From positions 1 through 36,967 of the forward strand of contig NZCW01000012.1 of NCBI GenBank assembly GCA_002688435.1: DNA of 36,967 nt. The letters run 5' to 3'. A program made the position numbers and the translations under genes. Under the pieces are notes generated by a model. That model searched no databases. It was given only the letters and a program-made list of their open reading frames with translations, and was not told where the DNA came from. Origin of the DNA: Dehalococcoidales bacterium (lineage in GTDB: Bacteria; Chloroflexota; Dehalococcoidia; Dehalococcoidales; RBG-16-60-22). Positions 15,728 through 24,453 of the stretch are shown piece after piece (positions within the stretch are counted from its first letter, which is position 1; every line of letters starts with the position of its first letter).

Positions 15728-16108
15728 TTAAAATCGATCATATGATTCAAATTCGTTTTTTGCTAATGCAACCAACACGGTAGACGTAATCCCTACTGGT
15801 ATTGAACTCAAAATGGCAACAATTGAACCAGCGAGTGCTAAACCCCAGTTTTTTCTCTGTACTGCATAAATTCCGCCCATTAAAGGTATAGCACTGAAAA
15901 TAGCTAAGAGGATTGCAATGATTACCAGTAACCCCTGAGCAATTCCAGACAACCATAGCGGTATTAAATTCATAACACTACTTAAAGCTAATATGCCGCT
16001 GCCAATAGCAACAAGGACTACGATTATAATAAGCATTCCAAGAAGATTAAATGTGCCCACAATCATGTTTAGAATTCCTGCGACTATAGGTTTCCAGGTC
16101 GTTTCCAT
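15728..16108 (-). CDS. Small polytopic membrane protein, function unknown
   Basis: 126 residues with about four hydrophobic segments (about 8-38, 50-78 and 84-114) separated by short loops, including QRKNWGLALAGSIVAIL, a pattern common in small DUF4064-like or DUF308-like membrane proteins. I cannot assign a family. The ATG at 16108 has GGAGG 7 nt upstream, which supports expression. The next gene upstream is divergent (OsmC-like) and downstream is the IS3 remnant, so it is a single-gene unit. Confidence 0.7.
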   Translation of the reverse strand: METTWKPIVAGILNMIVGTFNLLGMLIIIVVLVAIGSGILALSSVMNLIPLWLSGIAQGLLVIIAILLAIFSAIPLMGGIYAVQRKNWGLALAGSIVAILSSIPVGITSTVLVALAKNEFESYDRF

Positions 16109-16261
16109 TAACCGGCCTCCATAAAGGATACCACATTTTAAGTTAGAATTGACGGTATTATGTTATCAGGAGTAGATCCTCAACAAGATAAGAGAGATTG
16201 AAGTCTTCATCTGGAACCGCCTTGAGAGTTATGGGTATTAGGTATGAAAAACTGTTAAATT

Positions 16262-16312
16262 AGCTTTAAAACGGTTAAAACACATTATCACTGGTAAGAT
16301 CGTTTTGAAGCT
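16262..16312. repeat. 12-bp inverted repeat in the gap before the OsmC-like gene
   Basis: AGCTTTAAAACG (16262-16273) and CGTTTTGAAGCT (16301-16312) pair at 11 of 12 positions around a 27-nt loop. The 350-nt gap 16109-16458 otherwise holds only the promoter for the OsmC-like gene. It could be an operator, a small RNA hairpin or a decayed transposon end. Confidence 0.45.
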
Positions 16313-16381
16313 GACATTTTTAGTAGGCTTAAAGTTGTAGTAGCAAATTAGTAGCAGAAATCACGTTACTTTTCAGTGATA

Positions 16382-16410
16382 TTGACAATCAGATGCCACG
16401 GACTTACAAT
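16382..16410 (+). promoter_or_regulatory. Sigma-70-type promoter for the OsmC-like gene
   Basis: TTGACA (16382-16387), a 17-nt spacer and TACAAT (16405-16410) lie 48 nt upstream of the OsmC-like ATG, which has AAGGAG 8 nt before it. A good promoter and ribosome-binding site argue that the TGA-containing gene downstream is alive rather than decaying. Confidence 0.65.
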
Positions 16411-16458
16411 TGCTGAAAAGGCGAACGCTAACAAAAGAGATAATGTAAGGAGAGAAAC

Positions 16459-16920
16459 ATGGGTGATGCCGTTCATACGTCACGAATCAAGATCGTGAGG
16501 GAAAAAGGACCAACCAGGAGAGCCATGATAGAGGGGTTCTCAGAGCCTGTCTATTACGGAGTCCACGGGGGAATCATGAAATTCTACAAGGTTGATCCTG
16601 AAAAAGAGCATGTGGCAACGCTTGACCACATCGTGGCTGCAACAGCAGGCTGAATGATGGGAACACTGGCTACGGTGATGGCCAGAAAGGGAATCCCCAC
16701 TCCCGAGACTCTTTACTGGGCTGATGTGGAAGGAGACATCGAGAATGTCAATGACGTCCTCAGAATCACTACTATACGGGTCAGATACCATCTGAAGGTA
16801 ACCGAGGATAAGGTGGCTGATGCAAAGGAGAGTTTCTCCAACTATATCACCCGTTGCCCCGCTGCTCAAAGCGTCATTGGTTGTATTAAAATCAAGGACG
16901 AGTTGAGTATCGAGAAATAA
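16459..16920 (+). CDS. OsmC/Ohr-family peroxiredoxin-like selenoprotein (in-frame TGA = Sec65)
   Basis: The track splits this into 64-aa and 88-aa ORFs, but they are adjacent in the same frame, separated only by TGA at 16651-16653. Joined, they give a 153-codon OsmC-family protein of normal length. The TGA replaces the first redox Cys: LDHIVAATAG-U-MMGTLA aligns with the family pattern xxLAALAGCxAMTL. The second redox Cys is intact in TRCPAAQSVIG (about C133). A 7-bp hairpin with a GGU-containing loop begins 12 nt after the TGA, as in bacterial SECIS elements. OsmC-like selenoproteins are an established family. The expected activity is reduction of (organic) hydroperoxides with a selenolate. 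A nonsense-mutated pseudogene is the alternative, but the exact location, hairpin, promoter and intact downstream frame argue against it. Confidence 0.78.
16666..16685 (+). promoter_or_regulatory. SECIS-like hairpin for Sec insertion
   Basis: CTGGCTA (16666-16672) pairs with TGGCCAG (16679-16685), seven pairs with one G-U, closing the hexaloop CGGTGA. The loop begins 19 nt after the TGA, within the usual distance of bacterial SECIS loops, and contains the G-U expected for SelB binding. No selA, selB, selC or selD is in the window. Confidence 0.65.
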
Positions 16921-17056
16921 GTTCGATAATTTCCGTACGGGCGCTGAGTACGTTGGAAGAATTCACGGATACCTTATTAAGGAGATCTAACCACGGGTGA
17001 ATTGTTTTCCTGAGTTTTAATTACTCGTAATTTTGTCCTTTTCAATTCCCCTTTGC

Positions 17057-18373
17057 TTACCTATACCTATTCACCTTGAAGCGGTACAGCTTTATCGGCT
17101 CGTCGGGTGCGATGCCCGCCTTCTGTCGGCAGATGTCAATTTGGTGGTCCACCGTGTCCACTCCCGCCAGGTCAGGTAGGAGTAGGCCTCGCCGGAACCC
17201 GTACTCTACGATGACCCCGTACTTTTTCGGGTCCAGCTGGCTTTCGTCCTTGACCGGTTCGGGTGCGGTGAGTACGTCCACGCTGTAGTGAAGTTGTGCC
17301 AGTTCCTCCGGGACGACGGGCAGGAAGCGTGGATCTCTGGTGGCGGCGCTGATGGCATTGTTGATAATCTCCTCGGCCACGTTCGGCGCCGCCGGCTCAA
17401 AGGTACCGATGCAGCCCCGTAGCCCCCCGAGCTTGTGGAGAGAAACGAAAACGCCGGCTTTCTCTTTCATCTCGAGGGCAAGCTCTTTCGGAGGCGAAGG
17501 GACCTTACCCTTCTTAACATAGGTCTCAACTGTTTCCTTGGCTAATTGCACTAGCGGGTGCATCTCAACGGCGGTAATAATTATACCGGCATAGCCGACG
17601 ACGCTAGAGTAATCACCGGTGATGTCGCCGCTGGTCTGGTATCTGACTAGTTCAGCCGCTGTTGCCCCTAGTTCTTTGGCGGCGGAGATGAGGCAGACCG
17701 TGGGCGCGTAGCCGCACATTGAGATATCCAGTTCCTTAACTCGCCGTAACAGCTCATCTTCGTCTAGGCGCAGCATGGCGTCTATCGCCTGCTGGTCTTT
17801 CTGCTGCGCCGATGCCTGTGACTCGTAGTGGGTCATGTCGCTGCTGGCCATGATGACGACTTCTTGGCCTAGTTCCCGGACGGATCTGGCGATTTCCTTA
17901 CCGATTTCCCTGTAGGCGGCACCGTTTCCACAAGCTAGGGTGATGGGCACTATCCGAATGTCCGGACGGAAATACTGTAGAAACGGGAGTTGGACTTCTA
18001 TGGAATGCTCATACTGGTGAGCGGCGTTATCTTGTTGCAAGTGGCTGGAGTTGGCCAGAATCCGTTTGCCCAACTCCGAGTCGATGGCGACGTTACCCAG
18101 CGGTGTTTGCCACACCCCCTCCGTCATGATGCTCATGGGTTTCCCTTTTCCGGTGTGGTTGGGGCCGAGGATGATAAAGGTGTCTTTGAATTTAATCCGG
18201 GAGATAACGGCACCGGCGACCGGTCCGGAGTAGACATATCCGGCGTGGGGTGAGACCAGCCCGACGACCTCCCGTTTCTCCGCCTCTTCGTCCACCAGCG
18301 TTTTTATCATCGCCTTTAGCTGAGAGGCTGACGCGGGATAAAATTGGCCGGCGACCACCGGATACCTGATCAT
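17057..18373 (-). CDS. AmmeMemoRadiSam proteins B and A fused (Memo - AMMECR1)
   Basis: 438 residues. Residues about 1-265 are the Memo domain (AmmeMemoRadiSam system protein B): [27 protein letters not shown] and [10 protein letters not shown] carry the conserved histidines of this dioxygenase-like fold. Residues about 275-438 are AMMECR1 (protein A): [13 protein letters not shown] is the hallmark motif, with [10 protein letters not shown] and [17 protein letters not shown] following. The gene overlaps its radical SAM partner by 4 nt, so the three-part system is complete in two genes. The family's biochemical role is not established; a joint radical SAM-dependent modification is generally supposed. 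It is presumably cytosolic. Confidence 0.92.
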   Translation of the reverse strand: MIRYPVVAGQFYPASASQLKAMIKTLVDEEAEKREVVGLVSPHAGYVYSGPVAGAVISRIKFKDTFIILGPNHTGKGKPMSIMTEGVWQTPLGNVAIDSELGKRILANSSHLQQDNAAHQYEHSIEVQLPFLQYFRPDIRIVPITLACGNGAAYREIGKEIARSVRELGQEVVIMASSDMTHYESQASAQQKDQQAIDAMLRLDEDELLRRVKELDISMCGYAPTVCLISAAKELGATAAELVRYQTSGDITGDYSSVVGYAGIIITAVEMHPLVQLAKETVETYVKKGKVPSPPKELALEMKEKAGVFVSLHKLGGLRGCIGTFEPAAPNVAEEIINNAISAATRDPRFLPVVPEELAQLHYSVDVLTAPEPVKDESQLDPKKYGVIVEYGFRRGLLLPDLAGVDTVDHQIDICRQKAGIAPDEPIKLYRFKVNRYR

Positions 18374-19404
18374 TTCGATTCTCTTTCGGGTGTTCGGAAA
18401 TTAAGTTCCGCCCCGCAGTTTTTACACTTAGAGCCGTTCAAACTGACCACGCTGGTCTGGTAGCCGAACCGTTGTACCACCAGTTGGCCGCAGGCGTAGC
18501 AGGTGGTGTTTTCACTCCGGAGACTGGGAACATTGCCCGTGTAGATGAACTTGAGGCCGGCCTTCCGCCCGATTTCATAGGCGTGCTCCAGGGTGGCGAC
18601 TGGGGTGGGGGGTAAATGCCCCAGATGGTGGTGGGGATAGAACCGGGTGACATGCCAGGGGGTCAGTTCGCCCAGTTCGTCTTTTATCCAGTTGGCGATA
18701 CCTTCAAGCTGCTGGTCGTCATCGTTCATAGTGGGGATGATATTGGTAATTACCTCAACGTGCATGTGCCACTTGTCTTTGGCCCGCTGGGCCACCTCAA
18801 GTATTCCCCGCCAGCGGGGTATTTTGGCTAGCTCGCGATAAAAAGCGTCAGAGAAGCCCTTGATATCAACCCGCCAGGCGTCCAGATAGGGCCCGATGGT
18901 GTCCATCGCCTCCGGGGTCATGTAACCATTGGTGACATAGACGGTGTATAGGTTATGCTCCTTGGCTAGCCGCGCCGAGTCCAGCGTGTACTCAAACCAG
19001 ACGGTCGGCTCGTTGTATGTCCAGGCAATGCCCTGGCAGTGGTAATACTTGGCCATTGCTATAGAGGTCTCAGGTTGAATCTCCGAAGAGCTACGCCACG
19101 GCTTACCGGCTCTGGGACAGGAAATCTCCCAATTCTGGCAGTGCTGGCAGTGGAAGTTGCAGCCCCACCCCCCGATGGAGAAAGCCAAGCTGCCTGGGAA
19201 GAAGTGGAACAGGGGCTTCTTTTCAATCGGGTCGGCGGCCACTGATGACGTCTTGGCGTAGCTCCGGTTATAAAGGACGCCGTCTTTATTCTGGTACATG
19301 CGGCAGACCCCGGATTTACTAGGTGCGATGGTGCAGCGCCACTGGCAGGTGTGGCATCTTACCCTGGAGCCGGGTAGCTTTTCCGAGAGCTTTGCCTCAC
19401 GCAT
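18370..19404 (-). CDS. amrS: AmmeMemoRadiSam system radical SAM enzyme (AmrS)
   Basis: 344 residues. The radical SAM cluster motif is [18 protein letters not shown] (C82, C86, C89; CxxxCxxC). It is preceded by an N-terminal cysteine group ([17 protein letters not shown]) and followed by [27 protein letters not shown] and [17 protein letters not shown], as in PflA-like activases. A C-terminal zinc-ribbon-like CYACGQLVV...CKNCGAEL could bind a further metal. It is located directly before the Memo-AMMECR1 gene and translationally coupled to it. The substrate is unknown. The ATG at 19404 follows a purine-rich GGGGAGAGG. Confidence 0.92.
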   Translation of the reverse strand: MREAKLSEKLPGSRVRCHTCQWRCTIAPSKSGVCRMYQNKDGVLYNRSYAKTSSVAADPIEKKPLFHFFPGSLAFSIGGWGCNFHCQHCQNWEISCPRAGKPWRSSSEIQPETSIAMAKYYHCQGIAWTYNEPTVWFEYTLDSARLAKEHNLYTVYVTNGYMTPEAMDTIGPYLDAWRVDIKGFSDAFYRELAKIPRWRGILEVAQRAKDKWHMHVEVITNIIPTMNDDDQQLEGIANWIKDELGELTPWHVTRFYPHHHLGHLPPTPVATLEHAYEIGRKAGLKFIYTGNVPSLRSENTTCYACGQLVVQRFGYQTSVVSLNGSKCKNCGAELNFRTPERESK

Positions 19405-19684
19405 CGTTGGCCTCTCCCCTAGTCCTTTAGCTCAATTATATCACGCTGCCACTGTCAATTATAGCCTTTTAGTGGTCGCCCTTAACCTCGTCGGTTCATT
19501 TGGACATACCATCCTCCTTAAGAGGAAGAGGGATAAAGAGGGATGGTGTTACCAGATACAAACAAAAAAGGTGGCTGGTTCAGGAATGAAAAGGATTAGA
19601 AAACGAAGGTTAGTCCTTTACGAAATAGGTTTGGGAGATTATAATAGATGGGCAAGTTTGGTGAAATATCGTGGGAGGTGAATC

Positions 19685-20683
19685 TTGGTTGCTTTGTATT
19701 TAGTCTCTGCGGAGGAAGCGGCCGGTAAGACCACCATTGGCGTCGGCTTGGGTAAGCGCTGGCTGGAGGAGGGGAAGAAAATAGGCTATATTAAGCTGGT
19801 CACCGCCGGGAAAGGATCGGCGGACGGTAAAAACGATACCGTTTTTATGAAACAGGTCCTGGCTTTAGCGGAGCCGGTGGACGTTCTCTGTCCGCCGGTG
19901 AGTAAAGTCAAAGAAGTCGTTGACCGTCTTTCTCGGGATAAGGACGTGGTCATTGTCGAGGGCCGATGCGGCCGGAGCCCAGAGGAAAGTCTGGACCAAG
20001 CGGATTACACGATGATGGAGGTATTGAAAGCTAGGGTGATGGTCGTGGCCGATTTCGCTAGTCAGTCACCGGCAGAGATTATCAATTGTGGTAAAAGGTT
20101 CGGTGCTAATTTACTGGGTGTCGTTCTGAATAAGGTGCCGGCCAGTCGGTTAAAGTACGTGGCGGCGGAAAGTTCACCTCAGTTTGAGGCGGCGGGCATA
20201 GTCGTTCTGGGAGTACTGCCGGAAAGTCGGGCCCTCTTCACGGTAGCGGTGGGTGAGCTGGCTGACTCCGTACAGGGAGAAATACTAAATAATGCAGAGA
20301 AATCGGCGGAGCTGGTGGAGAATCTCATGGCGGGGGCTATGCTGGTTGACTCTGGTCTAGAGTACTTTGGCCGCAAAACCAATAAGGCGGCGGTGGTCCG
20401 GGGCGACCGCCCGGATATGCAGATGGCGGCGCTGGAGACCTCAACGAGGTGCTTGGTTATCAGCGGCGGCACGGCGCCAGTTGATAGCGTCCGTTATACG
20501 GCAGAAAGTAAAGGTGTCCCTATTATTGTAACCGGGAACGATACCGATACCATAGTTAAGAATATTGAAGAGGCTCTGGGCCGGGCCAGGTTTAACCAGG
20601 AGAAGAAACTGCTGAGACTGGCGGAATTGGTGGAGTCGCACCTTGACTTTCCCGCCATTTGTAAAGGACTGGGTCTGGGCTAG
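19685..20683 (+). CDS. BioD-like ATPase with DRTGG domain (phosphotransacetylase N-terminal-like)
   Basis: 332 residues. Residues about 1-190 form a P-loop domain like dethiobiotin synthetase or CobB/CobQ (YLVSAEEAAGKTTIGVGLGK; VVIVEGRCGRS). Residues about 215-330 are a DRTGG-type domain (AVVRGDRPDMQMAALETSTRCLVISGG; IVTGNDTDTIVKNIEEALG). This two-domain arrangement is the N-terminal part of long Pta enzymes and also occurs as a stand-alone COG0857-type protein. The catalytic PTA_PTB domain is absent. The function of stand-alone versions is not established; it may be regulatory or a metabolite sensor. The start is a TTG at 19685, 6 nt after GGGAGG. It lies 106 nt upstream of purM. Confidence 0.82.
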   Translation: MVALYLVSAEEAAGKTTIGVGLGKRWLEEGKKIGYIKLVTAGKGSADGKNDTVFMKQVLALAEPVDVLCPPVSKVKEVVDRLSRDKDVVIVEGRCGRSPEESLDQADYTMMEVLKARVMVVADFASQSPAEIINCGKRFGANLLGVVLNKVPASRLKYVAAESSPQFEAAGIVVLGVLPESRALFTVAVGELADSVQGEILNNAEKSAELVENLMAGAMLVDSGLEYFGRKTNKAAVVRGDRPDMQMAALETSTRCLVISGGTAPVDSVRYTAESKGVPIIVTGNDTDTIVKNIEEALGRARFNQEKKLLRLAELVESHLDFPAICKGLGLG

Positions 20684-20789
20684 AAAACATTTAAGATTTT
20701 TTCGGATAACCTCTTCCCTCTTCTCCTTTTCCCCAGTATTTGAGCGAAACCCGGTTTTTTGGTAATCTAGTGGGGAAAGGTATTCTGGC

Positions 20790-21806
20790 ATGGGAAGTAA
20801 AGAAATCAAGCAGACCTACGTCGCCGCTGGCATTGATATTGATGTTGCCGCCAGAGCTAAGGAACTCATCAAAAGGCAGGCCCATACTACCCACCGCTCG
20901 GAGGTCCTGGGCGGTGTTGGCTTCTTCGGTGGGCTTTTTGAATTCAAAGGCTACAGACAGCCGATTCTAGTATCCAGCGTTGACGGCGTGGGTACCAAGC
21001 TTAAGATTGCCGCGGCCGTGAATAAACACGAGACCATCGGTATTGACTTGGTCAACCACTGCGTCAATGACATCCTGACCTGCGGTGCCGAGCCTCTCTT
21101 CTTTCTGGACTATATTGCTATGGGTAAGCTGGTACCGGATCAGGTGGCGGCGGTAGCCCGGGGGTTAGCTCAAGCCTGCCGGGAAGTCGGCTGTGCCCTG
21201 ATTGGCGGCGAGACCGCCGAGATGCCCGGTCTCTATGCCGGGGAAGACTATGATCTGGTGGGCTTTATCATCGGGGTGGTGGAGAAAGAAAAAATTATCC
21301 TGGGAAAAGAAGTAAAAGCGGGTGATGCCGTTATCGGGCTGCCCTCCAGTGGGTTGCATACCAACGGTTATTCCTTAGCGCGTAAGATTTTCGGTGTTGA
21401 AGAGCTGGCTAAAAGCTACCCGGGGCTGGGGCGTACTCTGGGCGAGGCGCTTCTGGAGCCCCACCGGTGTTACTATACTCAATTGAAGCCGCGGCTGTCG
21501 CTTATCAAGGGTATGGCCCATATTACCGGCGGCGGCCTGGTAGACAATGTGCCCCGGGTATTGCCCGAAGGACTGGCGGCGCGGTTTGATAGCCAATCGT
21601 GGACTGTCCCGTCCGTCTTTCGGCTTATTCAGCAGCGGGGTAACGTTGAGCAAAGCGAGATGTATCGGGTGTTCAATATGGGTATCGGTATGGTACTCAT
21701 CAGCTCACCCGATGACGCCGGCCAGCTGACGGAAGCTCTGCCAGAGGCGAAGGTTATCGGTGGGGTGGCGGAACAGGTGAGGAAGGAAAGGGTAGTTATA
21801 GATTAG
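20790..21806 (+). CDS. purM: Phosphoribosylformylglycinamidine cyclo-ligase (AIR synthetase)
   Basis: 338 residues. KQTYVAAGIDIDVAARAKELIK is the typical start; SSVDGVGTKLKIA and the DLVNHCVNDILTCGAEPLFFLDY region bind ATP, and GCALIGGETAEMPG, GLPSSGLHTNGYSLAR and HITGGGLVDNVPRVLP complete the signature set. It closes the imidazole ring in purine synthesis (FGAM to AIR). A decayed gene and then purH follow, so the purine genes are close but not contiguous. Confidence 0.96.
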   Translation: MGSKEIKQTYVAAGIDIDVAARAKELIKRQAHTTHRSEVLGGVGFFGGLFEFKGYRQPILVSSVDGVGTKLKIAAAVNKHETIGIDLVNHCVNDILTCGAEPLFFLDYIAMGKLVPDQVAAVARGLAQACREVGCALIGGETAEMPGLYAGEDYDLVGFIIGVVEKEKIILGKEVKAGDAVIGLPSSGLHTNGYSLARKIFGVEELAKSYPGLGRTLGEALLEPHRCYYTQLKPRLSLIKGMAHITGGGLVDNVPRVLPEGLAARFDSQSWTVPSVFRLIQQRGNVEQSEMYRVFNMGIGMVLISSPDDAGQLTEALPEAKVIGGVAEQVRKERVVID

Positions 21807-21843
21807 GCGGACTCACGAGGGGCGATATAGCGATTTTTAAAAA

Positions 21844-22101
21844 TATGGACTGGCCCAGCAAAAAGCAGTTGAGTGGAGTGAAAGAGGAGAAGAATTCATG
21901 AAGCGAGCCGGCTTTGCTCTGATGGCGGCACTGGCCGTCTAGGATAAAAAGGCAACCGATGATGATTTTGTAAAGTTCCTGCCGATAATAAAGAGAGAGG
22001 CTACCGATAACCGGAACTTTGTGAAGAAGGCGGTTAACTGGACGTTAAGACATGTTGGAAAGCGGAACCCGAATCTGAATAAAATGGCTAAAGTGAAATA
22101 G
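21844..22101 (+). pseudogene. DNA alkylation repair enzyme (AlkD-like) C-terminal remnant
   Basis: One reading frame gives YGLAQQKAVEWSERGEEF, MKRAGFALMAALAV, a TAG, then DKKATDDDFVKFLPIIKREA and NRNFVKKAVNWTLRHVGKRN before the stop at 22101. This is the C-terminal third of an AlkD-type HEAT-repeat glycosylase, where FALMA-LAVHDKK and FVKKAVNWALRQIGKRN are familiar. The first two thirds are missing and a stop interrupts it, so it is a pseudogene. It fills the purM-purH gap. Confidence 0.75.
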
Positions 22102-22120
22102 GGACACGTTGGAGGTATTT

Positions 22121-23665
22121 ATGCGAGCGATTATCAGCGTCTCAGACAAAACGGGCGTAACCGACTTTGCCCGGGACTTGAACCAGCTGGGGTTTAAGCT
22201 TTTCAGCACCGGCGGTACCAAAAAAGCCTTGACGGAAGACGGGGTGCCGGTGAAGAGCATCTCCGAGATTACCGGGTTTCCAGAAATTCTGGACGGCCGG
22301 GTAAAGACCCTGCACCCGATGGTGCACGGCGGCCTGTTGGCGCGGCGTGACCTGCCGGCGCACCTGGCCGAACTGGCCGAGAATAAAATTGAGGTTATTG
22401 ACCTGGTGGCGGTCAATCTTTACCCTTTTGTCCAGACGGTGTCTGAACAAGGAGTTACCTTGGTCGAGGCGCTAGAAAACATTGATATCGGCGGACCTAC
22501 CATGATTCGGGCCGCCGCCAAGAACTTCCCCGGCGTCGTGGTGGTGGTTGACCCGGCGGACTACTCGTCGGTGGTAGAAAAACTGCGGCAAGGAGAAATG
22601 TCGTTGGCGGAACGGAAACGGCTGGCACAGAAGGCTTTCCAGCACGTGGCGGTCTATGATACCGCTATCGCACAATACCTGAGGCAGGATGTAGAGGGCT
22701 TTCCCGAGGAGATGACCGTGGCTCTGAAGAAGCGCTACGGACTGCGCTACGGGGAGAACCCGCATCAGCCAGCCGCTTTCTATGCCGAGTCGGTGGCGGG
22801 TACTGCGCTGGAGGCCGGTATTACCTGGGCGGAGCAGCTGGGGGGTAAGGAGCTTTCTTTTAATAATATCCTGGACGCGGATGCCGCTTGGGGGGTGGTG
22901 ACCGACTTTGCCGCGCCGACGGCGGTGGTTATCAAGCACACCAATCCCTGCGGCCTAGCCAGCCATGATGATATTGCCGAGGCTTATCGGCGGGCGCTCA
23001 GTGGCGACCCCGTGGCGGCCTTTGGGGGCATCGTGGCCGTTAACCGGGCGGTTGATTTGGCCACCGCGGAAGAAATGAGCCGGACCTTCTATGAGATAGT
23101 CATCTCCCCGGAATATGAAATCGGGGCGCTGGAAGTATTAAAACGTAAAAAAGACCTCCGGATTCTGGTGGTAAAATTGCCGCCGGCTTACGGTAAGTCG
23201 CCGGAAAGCTATCTTGATTTCCGCCGGGTACAGGGGGGCTTTCTAATGCAGGGCTCGGATTCTCTGGCGGAGGACGACGTTAATCTCAAGACGGTCACCA
23301 AACGTAAGCCGACCAAAGCGGAGACGGCTGACCTGCTCTTTGCTTGGCGGGCGGTGAAGCATGTCAAGTCCAACGCTATCGTACTGGTTAAGGACGGAAC
23401 ACTGGTGGGTATGGGCGCCGGGCAGCCCAGCCGGATTGTCAGTGCCTACGTAGCTATGGAGAAGGCCGGGGAGAAGGCTAAAGGCAGCATTTTGGCTTCG
23501 GACGCCATGTTCCCCTTTCCCGACGTGGTGGAGGCAGCGGCCGCTGGTAGGGTAACCGCCATCATCCAGCCTGGTGGTTCAATACGCGATGAGGACTCCA
23601 TCAAGGCGGCGGATAAGTATGATATCGCCATGGTCTTTACTGGGGTAAGGCATTTCCGGCATTAA
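22121..23665 (+). CDS. purH: Bifunctional AICAR formyltransferase / IMP cyclohydrolase
   Basis: 514 residues. The N-terminal IMP cyclohydrolase domain (1-200) shows [27 protein letters not shown] and [17 protein letters not shown]. The C-terminal AICAR transformylase domain has [23 protein letters not shown] with the conserved Lys-His, [12 protein letters not shown] and [10 protein letters not shown]. It catalyses the last two steps of IMP synthesis. The track begins at a TTG at 22109; the ATG at 22121 has GGAGG 5 nt upstream and gives the normal N-terminus. Confidence 0.96.
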   Translation: MRAIISVSDKTGVTDFARDLNQLGFKLFSTGGTKKALTEDGVPVKSISEITGFPEILDGRVKTLHPMVHGGLLARRDLPAHLAELAENKIEVIDLVAVNLYPFVQTVSEQGVTLVEALENIDIGGPTMIRAAAKNFPGVVVVVDPADYSSVVEKLRQGEMSLAERKRLAQKAFQHVAVYDTAIAQYLRQDVEGFPEEMTVALKKRYGLRYGENPHQPAAFYAESVAGTALEAGITWAEQLGGKELSFNNILDADAAWGVVTDFAAPTAVVIKHTNPCGLASHDDIAEAYRRALSGDPVAAFGGIVAVNRAVDLATAEEMSRTFYEIVISPEYEIGALEVLKRKKDLRILVVKLPPAYGKSPESYLDFRRVQGGFLMQGSDSLAEDDVNLKTVTKRKPTKAETADLLFAWRAVKHVKSNAIVLVKDGTLVGMGAGQPSRIVSAYVAMEKAGEKAKGSILASDAMFPFPDVVEAAAAGRVTAIIQPGGSIRDEDSIKAADKYDIAMVFTGVRHFRH

Positions 23666-23677
23666 ACAGATAATTAA

Positions 23678-23929
23678 ATGAGAGGTAACAAATTGGGGAT
23701 AAGCTCGTTTAATCTCAGCCTAGTGGTGCCACCGCTGTCGGCCACGGAAGAGAGCTGGGAGGAATTTCCCATCATCGTCCGGATAGTAGATAAGGGTAAC
23801 CTGCATAATCGGGACTCGGATATCGGTGGCTTGGAGATTTATGCTTCCGGTGTCATCGCTGGCGACCCCTTTGAGCTGACCCGCCAGATAAAGCAGTACC
23901 TGGAAATGAGGGAGACATTTCATGGCTGA
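23678..23929 (+). CDS. Small conserved-looking protein of unknown function
   Basis: 83 residues, predicted mostly beta with one C-terminal helix (DPFELTRQIKQYLEMRE), soluble and without cysteines. It lies 12 nt after purH and overlaps the following hydrolase gene by 8 nt, so it is surely in the same transcript. The ATG at 23678 has no clear ribosome-binding site; a TTG at 23693 preceded by GAGAGG is an alternative. No family recognised. Confidence 0.6.
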   Translation: MRGNKLGISSFNLSLVVPPLSATEESWEEFPIIVRIVDKGNLHNRDSDIGGLEIYASGVIAGDPFELTRQIKQYLEMRETFHG

Positions 23930-24449
23930 GGCCGTCCTCGTGGTCGATATGCTCCGCGGTTTCCTGGAGGAGGGCTACCCCCTGTACATCAGGGCAGAGT
24001 CCCGACGGATAATCCCTAATATCCAGAGCCTGCTGGAACGGGCGCCGGCCCGGGGTGCCAAAGTCTTCTATATTTGCGATAACCATACTCTGGACGACCT
24101 CGAGTTCCGGATGTTCCCGCCCCACTGTATTAAAGGTACGGCCGAGGCGGAGGTTATCCCGGAGTTAGTCGGATATCCCGGTGAGATAGTCCCCAAGAGA
24201 CGTTACAGCGGTTTCTTCGATACCATACTTGAGGCCAAGCTGAAAGAACTGAAGCTGGAAAAAGTAATTGTTTGCGGGGTGCTCACTAATATCTGCGTCA
24301 TGCATACGGTGGCCGATGCCCGGAACCGGGACTACTTGGTGGAAGTCCCGGTTGACGGCGTAGCCTCTCCTGATGAAAAGGCGCACTGGTTTGCCTTGGA
24401 GCATATGGAAAAGGTGCTGGGCGCCAAACTGACCGAATCGGGGGTATAG
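23922..24449 (+). CDS. pncA: Isochorismatase-family cysteine hydrolase, probable nicotinamidase
   Basis: 175 residues with the Asp-Lys-Cys triad of the family: D9 in VLVVDMLRGF, K92 in IVPKRRYSGFFDT and C125 in CGVLTNICVMHTV, with a cis-peptide-type GVLTN before it. DNHTLDDLEF and FPPHCIKGT fit the region that holds metal ligands in nicotinamidases. The neighbouring nicotinate phosphoribosyltransferase gene 4 nt downstream makes nicotinamide to nicotinate the likeliest reaction, giving a two-gene NAD salvage module. Other amide substrates cannot be excluded from sequence alone. Confidence 0.82.
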   Translation: MAEAVLVVDMLRGFLEEGYPLYIRAESRRIIPNIQSLLERAPARGAKVFYICDNHTLDDLEFRMFPPHCIKGTAEAEVIPELVGYPGEIVPKRRYSGFFDTILEAKLKELKLEKVIVCGVLTNICVMHTVADARNRDYLVEVPVDGVASPDEKAHWFALEHMEKVLGAKLTESGV

Positions 24450-24453
24450 CTAG

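Noticed and set aside
15409-15783. 124-aa plus-strand ORF
   Set aside because: It is antisense to the IS3 transposase remnant and the membrane protein end; the transposase motifs are on the minus strand.
16459-16653. Two separate short genes (64 aa and 88 aa)
   Set aside because: They are same-frame halves of one OsmC-like protein split by TGA; the second half has no ribosome-binding site of its own.
19298-19681. 127-aa plus-strand ORF before the BioD-like gene
   Set aside because: It begins antisense inside the radical SAM gene and continues through a promoter-like gap with unconvincing composition.
21844-22101. Selenocysteine or recoding explanation for the AlkD-like fragment
   Set aside because: The interrupting codon is TAG, the N-terminal two thirds are missing, and no recoding structure is visible, so decay is simpler.
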